Shown here: positions 33,568 to 38,693 of the stretch, one piece after another
How positions within the stretch are numbered: position 1 is the first letter of the stretch
Layout of the letters: each line of letters opens with the position of its first letter
Assembly: GCA_036011305.1 (NCBI GenBank)
Contig: DASCNA010000011.1
Coordinates: 1-38,693 of the forward strand
Direction of reading: 5' to 3'
DNA from: DASCNA01 sp036011305
Lineage (GTDB): Bacteria > Verrucomicrobiota > Lentisphaeria > Victivallales > GWF2-38-69
DNA: 38,693 bases
Notes under the pieces: generated by a model
What the model was told of the DNA's origin: nothing
Database searches by the model: none
The model's input: only the letters and a program-made list of their open reading frames with translations
Made by a program: the position numbers and the translations under genes

Positions 33568-34674
33568 TCACTTTTGTTCAGAAATATTTCTTATCACTGC
33601 AAATCTGTAAATCTGACCTGTTTCTTTTATTCTTTCCATATAAATTCTTGATTCGACCCAAATTATACTGTCATCTTTTCGAATTATTCTATATTTATAC
33701 TTTCCTTTACGGTTAAATGGTATATGTTCATCTGTAGGGGGGATATTCATATCATCAGGATGAATAATAGAAAACCAGAAGTTAGGATTTTTATAGAAAA
33801 CCTCCAATTTATATCCTGACAGGTTTTCCATTGATCGACTCACATATTCATACTTAGTACTATTCTGATTCTGTACTACAATAGCATCATCAGTTAAATC
33901 CATTACATTCTTTAAATTCTGCAGCTGATTTATAAGATTTGAAACTTCAGATATATCCTGTATAGAACAGATTAATTCACCGACTTTTCCATCTTTTTCA
34001 ATAACTGGATGTATTGTCAACAACCCTGTTTTATTTCCATTACTGCAAGGAATGGAAATTTTTTTATTATAAATAGGTTTTCGATCTTCAAAGGCTGCTT
34101 TTTCATACTGTATAATATCATATACTTCATTTAAACCGAATATATCGCTTGCTTTATAGCCGACAATATCCTCAGTGCTAAACTTATTTGACATTAATAA
34201 AAATGCTAGATTAACATACCTTAATACATAATTTGAATCTAAAACATAAACAATAGCCGAACTCTGGTCTAATATCTGCTCATATCGATGTACTTTTTTA
34301 TCTAAATAACTGCTTGTTTTCTGATATTCCAAGCAGGCCTGTTTAAGGTTTTTCAGAGCTGCAATGTTAATTGTAGGCACATTCCCGAACTCTTCTGTCA
34401 TCTTATCCAGTTCATATAAATTCTTATTAAAAGTAACTTCAGGTTTAATTCTGATATTGCTTTTAATTTCTGAAATCTCTTTCAAATCAGATATTTCCAT
34501 TACAGGTATTTCAAGAAACAATGCTATTACTCGAATATCATTATCTGATGGAGTTCTAGATCCTGTTTCCCATCTATATAAAGTAATTTTGGATATTCTC
34601 ATTAGCTCAGCCATTTTCTTCAGCTGAATTTTTTTTGACTTTCTAATCTCTCTTGCTTTTTTGTAATTAAACAT
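33568..34674 (-). CDS. XRE-type HTH regulator with two PAS domains and no output enzyme
   Basis: 368 residues from the ATG at 34674, which has AGGAGA upstream; 48 bases of open frame before it lack a ribosome site. An HTH_3/XRE domain (1-60: REIRKSKKIQLKKMAEL, SKITLYRWETGSRTPS) is followed by a linker helix. PAS 1 is about 119-235 (ILDQSSAIVYVLDSNY, ends CSIQDIS) and PAS 2 about 242-365 (HPDDM, KYRIIRKDDSIIWVES, ends AVIRNISEQ). It ends there: no kinase, GGDEF or phosphatase domain. So it is a soluble one-component sensor-repressor or activator, likely sensing a ligand or redox state. Probable target: the dehydrogenase gene 74 bases downstream. Confidence 0.85.
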   Translation of the reverse strand: MFNYKKAREIRKSKKIQLKKMAELMRISKITLYRWETGSRTPSDNDIRVIALFLEIPVMEISDLKEISEIKSNIRIKPEVTFNKNLYELDKMTEEFGNVPTINIAALKNLKQACLEYQKTSSYLDKKVHRYEQILDQSSAIVYVLDSNYVLRYVNLAFLLMSNKFSTEDIVGYKASDIFGLNEVYDIIQYEKAAFEDRKPIYNKKISIPCSNGNKTGLLTIHPVIEKDGKVGELICSIQDISEVSNLINQLQNLKNVMDLTDDAIVVQNQNSTKYEYVSRSMENLSGYKLEVFYKNPNFWFSIIHPDDMNIPPTDEHIPFNRKGKYKYRIIRKDDSIIWVESRIYMERIKETGQIYRFAVIRNISEQK

Positions 34675-34833
34675 ATATTCTCCTAAAAAACATCTTATGG
34701 TATATTTTTTATAATATATCATCAGAAAGCATCATTATGTATTCTTTTTGAATTATATTTAAATAGAAAAATTAAGATATTTTTTTAAAAAACTGTAAGG
34801 TAATATTAAGCAATAGATCAAAAGAGGTAAATT

Positions 34834-35071
34834 ATGATTAAACTTTGTATAGGAAAATGCGGTAGTGATTATCTTGAAAAACTTTTAAATAAAGAACTTT
34901 CAAAACAAAATTATTCGAAAGATAATATTATAGCTCAAACGATTCTTGACCAAATCTTATCTAAAAAATCATAGCAAGTGTAAAAAGTTTGATACAGTGA
35001 TAGTATATCCTTTTGTTAAATTCAAAACTGGTGAAGAGTATTATTATCTACATATATCTAGAAGGGAATAA
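34834..35071 (+). pseudogene. Frameshifted small cysteine-motif protein, ferredoxin-like
   Basis: With the ribosome site AGAGGT before it, ATG 34834 opens 46 codons (MIKLCIGKCGSDYLEKLLNK onward) to TAG 34972-34974. A +1 frame that overlaps it continues as NHSKCKKFDTVIVYPFVKFK, then TGEEYYYLHI, to TAA 35069-35071. Joining the two at the A-run near 34962-34968 gives about 78 residues with CIGKC and HSKC motifs, reminiscent of thioredoxin-fold [2Fe-2S] ferredoxins; this resemblance is weak. Either a deletion, slippage or a sequence error broke it. It lies in the 483-base region between the divergent XRE-PAS and aminopeptidase genes; the rest shows only promoter-type AT-rich DNA. Confidence 0.5.
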
Positions 35072-35157
35072 TTTCTGTTGATTTTAGTTCCTGTTTTGCT
35101 AAATTAATATAACCAGGTAAATTAGAGTTTATTACAAAGTAAGCAGGGAGATTTAAA

Positions 35158-36273
35158 ATGAAAGATATCAGGTTAAATAAACTGGCTAAACTTTTAGTCA
35201 ATTTTTCTACAAAAGTTAAAAAGGATGACTTTGTTTTTGTGATGTGTGATGAAGTAGCAACTCCGTGGGCCAACGAAGTTGTTAAAGAAGCAGTTTTAGC
35301 AGGTGGTCATGTAGAAACTTTAATCTATTCATCTGAAATAGCTGAAACCAAACTAAAATACAGTTCAGAGCAACAACTTAAAGAGAATAACTTCCTAATG
35401 GAACAAATAATTGCTAAAGCCGATGTTTGGTTAACAGCATGGGGGACAAGAAACACACGAATGAATTCAAATATTGATGCCGAAAGAATAAAATTTTCTC
35501 AACAGGGAGCTACCAGCTGGCGTAATATTTATTCTGAAAGAATGGGTGACGGCTCTTTAAGATGGTGCGGCACACAGTATCCTACTCATGCAGATGCACA
35601 GGAAGCTTCAATGAGTCTTGATGACTATGAAAGCTTTGTTTATGGAGCAGGACTATTAGATAAAAAAGATCCGATTGCTGAATGGCAAAGAATAAGTAAT
35701 GAACAAGAACACTGGATTAAATACCTCGACACTAAAAAAGAATTACATATAATCTCAAAAGATACAGATATCACAGTCTGTATAGATGGTAGAAAATGGA
35801 TCAACTGTGACGGTAGAGTTAATTTTCCGGACGGGGAAATATTCACATCCCCTGTAGATGATAAAATAAACGGTAAAATCAGTTTCAGTTTTCCTGGAAT
35901 CTACTCAGGTAAAGAAATTGAAGGTATAAAACTTGAGGTCAAAGACGGTATTGTAGTTAAAGCAACTGCAGAGAAAGGTGAAGACATTTTGCAACAGCTT
36001 CTGAAAACGGATGAAGGTGCCTGCCGTTTCGGTGAAGTTGCTATCGGAACAAATTACGGGATAGATAAATTCACTAGAAATATGCTTTTTGATGAAAAAA
36101 TCGGCGGAACTGTGCACATGGCTATCGGCGCTTCTATGCCAGATGCCGGAGGAATAAATAAATCAGTAATACATTGGGATATGCTGTGTAATATGAAAAA
36201 TGGTGGTAAAATTTATGCTGATGATGAACTCTTCTACGAAAATGGTAATTTCATAGACAGTGTTCTATCATAA
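35158..36273 (+). CDS. M29-family aminopeptidase
   Basis: A 371-residue metallopeptidase of the aminopeptidase T/S (AmpS) type, removing N-terminal residues from peptides. Ligand candidates match the family order: about E227 in FPDGEIFTSP, E293 in FGEVAIGTN, H320 in GTVHMAIG, and H339 and D341 in VIHWDML. NEVVKEAVLAGGHVE and ADVWLTAWGTRNT earlier fit the N-terminal domain. Cytosolic, no signal peptide. The ribosome site AGGGAGA is good. A hairpin terminator follows. It lies in front of an SDR gene but with its own terminator between. Confidence 0.92.
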   Translation: MKDIRLNKLAKLLVNFSTKVKKDDFVFVMCDEVATPWANEVVKEAVLAGGHVETLIYSSEIAETKLKYSSEQQLKENNFLMEQIIAKADVWLTAWGTRNTRMNSNIDAERIKFSQQGATSWRNIYSERMGDGSLRWCGTQYPTHADAQEASMSLDDYESFVYGAGLLDKKDPIAEWQRISNEQEHWIKYLDTKKELHIISKDTDITVCIDGRKWINCDGRVNFPDGEIFTSPVDDKINGKISFSFPGIYSGKEIEGIKLEVKDGIVVKATAEKGEDILQQLLKTDEGACRFGEVAIGTNYGIDKFTRNMLFDEKIGGTVHMAIGASMPDAGGINKSVIHWDMLCNMKNGGKIYADDELFYENGNFIDSVLS

Positions 36274-36305
36274 TCTAAACGGCTGAATTAAAACAGTTCT
36301 AACAA

Positions 36306-36344
36306 AAAAAAGCTTCACAGACATAGATCGTGTGATGCTTTTTT
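36306..36344 (+). terminator. Rho-independent terminator after the M29 peptidase
   Basis: AAAAAGCTTCACA and TGTGATGCTTTTT form a 13-position stem with one mismatch (about 36306-36319 with 36331-36344), an 11-base loop and a T run at the 3' side. Confidence 0.8.
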
Positions 36345-36472
36345 ATTATGGTATCTCGACTTCATACGTTTATTACATCCCATTTAAAAAATATTGACTT
36401 TATAATCTATACATCCTATAGTAACTTTTGATCGTATTTTCAGGCAGTATAAATAAGCACGGAGAAACAATC

Positions 36473-37285
36473 ATGGATTTAGGAATAAAAGATAAAGTAG
36501 CCTTAATAACAGGTGGCAGCAGAGGTATTGGTAAATCTGCAGCAATAGAACTTGCAAAAGAAGGATGCCACATATCTATAATTGGACGAAACAAAAAAGC
36601 TTTAAGGGAAACCGAAGAAGAATTAAGTTCATATAACATAAAAACAGTTTCTATTTCTGCTAATTTAGAAACCGCTAAAGGAGTTCAAAAAGCTGTCAGC
36701 AAAACTCTCAAAAAATTTAACAAGATTGATATCCTTTTTAATAACGCAGGACATAGTCACCCATGTACACCTATCAGCGCAACAGACAAGGAATGGGAGT
36801 CAATTCTTAACATACACCTCATGGCTTGTGTAAGAACTTGCCGCTTAGTAATTCCAGGCATGATTGAGAGAAAATGGGGAAGGATAATTAATATGAGTTC
36901 GATGCATGGCCTATCTCCGGGTTTAGGTGTGCCTGATTACAGTACTGCAAAAGCTGCTGTAATAAATTATACAAACTCATTAGCTATGGAATACTCAAAA
37001 TATGGAATATGTGCAAACTCAATTTGTCCCGGCCTAATACATACTGAAATATGGGATAAATATGCAGATTCAATTGCTCCTCAATATAACACAGATAGAG
37101 AAGGCATTTTTAAGATTACTACTAAAAGAGCGAGTGCAGTAAAAAGATATGCCCATCCTTCTGAAGTAGGCAAAGTTGTGACATTTCTTGCTTCAGAGTG
37201 TGCCAGCTTTATTACGGGATGCCCTATTCAAGTGGACGGCGGCGCATTATGCGGAATTGAATTTGATTATGACAAACAAAAATAA
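36473..37285 (+). CDS. Short-chain dehydrogenase/reductase (FabG-like)
   Basis: 270 residues from the ATG at 36473, supported by GGAGA; 45 bases of open frame before it have no ribosome site. The motifs are GGSRGIG (14-20), NNAG (90-93), S143 in MSSMHG, Y156 and K160 in YSTAK, then CPGLIHTE. The C-terminal FITGCPIQVDGG is typical of the 3-oxoacyl/sugar/glucose-dehydrogenase-like group. NADP or NAD use is not decided. It is 64 bases upstream of a phosphoribosyltransferase gene and may share its transcript. No relation to the SDR at 24416 beyond family. Confidence 0.92.
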   Translation: MDLGIKDKVALITGGSRGIGKSAAIELAKEGCHISIIGRNKKALRETEEELSSYNIKTVSISANLETAKGVQKAVSKTLKKFNKIDILFNNAGHSHPCTPISATDKEWESILNIHLMACVRTCRLVIPGMIERKWGRIINMSSMHGLSPGLGVPDYSTAKAAVINYTNSLAMEYSKYGICANSICPGLIHTEIWDKYADSIAPQYNTDREGIFKITTKRASAVKRYAHPSEVGKVVTFLASECASFITGCPIQVDGGALCGIEFDYDKQK

Positions 37286-37349
37286 ATGTTTTAGATATTT
37301 ATCTAAATCTATTGACCAATATTATCCATAAAATGATGGAGATTATAAA

Positions 37350-37841
37350 ATGCAGGAAAATATTTATGATATATCATGGACAAATTTTAACAATATATTG
37401 GATAAGCTATACAGTAAAATCTGTAAAGACGGGAAACCTGATCATATAGTTGGAATTATGAGAGGTGGATTAATACCAGCAACAATATTGGCCAATAAAT
37501 TTAAAATAAAAGTATTGGATGTCATCAGCATTACCAGAACTCTTTCAGATAAAGCATATTCAACTAAAAATGCACCAATGGTCAATTGGTGCTCCCCTTT
37601 AAATGACTTGGAAGGGAAGGATGTCTTAATTGTTGATGATGCGATTGGATATGGAGAAACATATTTTACATCTATTGAAATAGTATCAAAATATAATCCT
37701 GCAAAAATCAGGTGGCTTTCATGTATTTTAAACCGCCCAATGTGGAATGATAAAAACAGTACTAACCCAAATCAGTTAATTAACTATATTGGTTTAGAAT
37801 TAATAGATTGGGCAAAATTCCCATGGGACAATTTAGAATAA
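37350..37841 (+). CDS. Purine/xanthine phosphoribosyltransferase-like protein
   Basis: A 163-residue type I PRTase. The PRPP loop VLIVDDAIGYGET (92-104) holds D96-D97, and the PPi loop is MRGGLIPA (37-44). The C-terminal LIDWAKFPWDNLE recalls the purine-binding hood of Gpt/XPRT proteins, but the hood sequence NRPMWNDK is divergent. It would form a nucleotide from PRPP and a purine or other base; a regulatory PRTase-fold role cannot be excluded. A ribosome site GGAG lies before the ATG. It may share the SDR transcript. Confidence 0.85.
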   Translation: MQENIYDISWTNFNNILDKLYSKICKDGKPDHIVGIMRGGLIPATILANKFKIKVLDVISITRTLSDKAYSTKNAPMVNWCSPLNDLEGKDVLIVDDAIGYGETYFTSIEIVSKYNPAKIRWLSCILNRPMWNDKNSTNPNQLINYIGLELIDWAKFPWDNLE

Positions 37842-37878
37842 ATTGAACATTTAAAAAATCTCAGCTACTGAATTAATA

Positions 37879-38693
37879 TCATTTCTTTTGAATATTTTTA
37901 ATATCTTTGAGAATTGAATCAGACAATGCTTCTCCCTTATGAGAACTCAGGATATTTACGATGTCATCATGAATTTTTTCAGATATATCTTTTTTTTCAA
38001 CATCATTAGGTTTAATTTTTATATATCTACCCTGCCAGATATCCTTACGGGAATGAACTACTGTATGATCTTCCATAATGAACATTCCTGGATCAACATT
38101 TTTAATCAGATCCAATGCAATACTATCATCATCCACAGGTATGCCTCTCCAGACACGTCTTGCCATACTGGCCAATTCATTAGCAAAAACAAGAGAATGA
38201 GGTGAGTAAACCAGGCCTGCATCTAAAGTTCCAGCTCCCCAAAATGAATCAAATGATGATGTTATAAGCCCTCCAAAATTCCATGACATCTGTGCTATAC
38301 AGTTCTGATCAAAGTCAGTTGTACCAGTCACCAATGCTGTCTGTTGAGATAAAAGCAGTCCAAACTTCCTGCATATCTGTGATCTTGCTGAATCGGCCAT
38401 CGCATTTTCAGGAAAACCGCCGACACCTGCTGTGACTGGATCCATAATTGTCGGAAAAGATGCTTCAATACATGGATGACCTTTTTTAAATAACTGAGAC
38501 AAAACTATTCCTGGAAATGTAGATGCCAGACACACAATTAAAGTACCTGCTAATGTAGCCGGGCTTGAAAGACCTCCAATAGCCATTTCAGCCATAAAAA
38601 TTGGAATATTATACTCAGTACATAATTTTATCTCTTCGATAACAAACAAAGGATAATGCATTATTTCAGTAGAAATAATTATGCTGAAATATG
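37879..38693 (-). CDS. MttB-superfamily methyltransferase, 3' part (runs off right edge)
   Basis: The frame is open to the right edge; the upstream codons already read as protein (TEI before MHYPLFVIEE), so the ATG at 38661 is not the true start. About 271 residues of the C-terminal TIM-barrel are present: AEMAIGGLSSPATLAGTL, FPENAMADSARSQICRKFG, TGTTDFDQNCIAQMSWNFG, RRVWRGIPVDDDSIALDLI and MFIMEDHTVVHSR. The region where archaeal MttB has pyrrolysine reads straight through with no TAG, so this is the non-pyrrolysine branch (MtgB-like), which demethylates betaines or similar quaternary amines onto a corrinoid protein. Likely partner type: the URO-D protein at 27984. Confidence 0.88.
   Translation of the reverse strand, partial: YFSIIISTEIMHYPLFVIEEIKLCTEYNIPIFMAEMAIGGLSSPATLAGTLIVCLASTFPGIVLSQLFKKGHPCIEASFPTIMDPVTAGVGGFPENAMADSARSQICRKFGLLLSQQTALVTGTTDFDQNCIAQMSWNFGGLITSSFDSFWGAGTLDAGLVYSPHSLVFANELASMARRVWRGIPVDDDSIALDLIKNVDPGMFIMEDHTVVHSRKDIWQGRYIKIKPNDVEKKDISEKIHDDIVNILSSHKGEALSDSILKDIKNIQKK

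Noticed and set aside
1..38693. tRNA genes, CRISPR arrays, IS elements or prophage genes
   Set aside because: I saw no tRNA arms with TTCGA-type loops, no regularly spaced repeats and no transposase, integrase or phage structural motifs.

Overview
The window is an AT-rich bacterial chromosome segment with no tRNA, rRNA, CRISPR array or intact insertion sequence that I could find. Gene content points to an anaerobe: a corrinoid-type methyltransferase pair (a URO-D/MtaA-like protein and an MttB-superfamily protein), a Bcp peroxiredoxin, many secreted or sensor proteins, and TAG, TAA and TGA all used as ordinary stops. A small helix-turn-helix protein at 12496-12726 and the DUF1015-serC-serA arrangement make me favour the PVC superphylum, perhaps Lentisphaerota. 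That is recall, not a database result.

Layout. 1-3423: the 5' end of a glutamine synthetase gene reading off the left edge, a divergent CBS/DRTGG-type manganese pyrophosphatase, then a peroxiredoxin and a small lipoprotein on the minus strand. 3607-7313: a minus-strand serine block, serA, serC and a DUF1015 gene, with strong hairpins after serC and after DUF1015. 7704-10619: a coiled-coil membrane-anchored unknown, a response regulator plus diguanylate cyclase that are one reading frame cut by a single TAG, and a dGTPase. 10780-13903: a cysteine-rich protein, an exported alpha/beta hydrolase, a small HTH protein, an RNase H and a DUF1456 protein. 14042-17161: racemase, acetyltransferase, LUD-domain protein and M20 peptidase, all on the plus strand and suggestive of amino-acid or peptide turnover.

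17531-21103: a small membrane protein and a 916-residue exported protein with a Big2 domain and an alpha/alpha-toroid region. 21247-24343: a possible gene remnant, a Bcr/CflA-type exporter, a class I/II aminotransferase 12 bases behind it, and a short unknown protein followed by a perfect inverted repeat. 24416-26096: a short-chain dehydrogenase facing a divergent LysR regulator. 26224-30005: sulfotransferase, acetyltransferase, a frameshifted isochorismatase-like remnant, the URO-D methyltransferase-like protein and an exported GH18 protein.

30200-38693: a membrane SpoIIE-type phosphatase, a zinc alcohol dehydrogenase, an XRE-PAS-PAS protein lacking any output enzyme domain, a frameshifted small cysteine-motif gene, an M29 aminopeptidase, a short-chain dehydrogenase, a phosphoribosyltransferase and the 3' part of an MttB-family methyltransferase running off the right edge.

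The most notable items are the REC/GGDEF gene split by one in-frame amber codon, the DUF1015 protein in a serine locus with no visible phosphoserine phosphatase, the non-pyrrolysine MttB/URO-D pair without a corrinoid protein, and several small frameshifted or leader reading frames. I do not see a clear multi-gene system that is plainly new.
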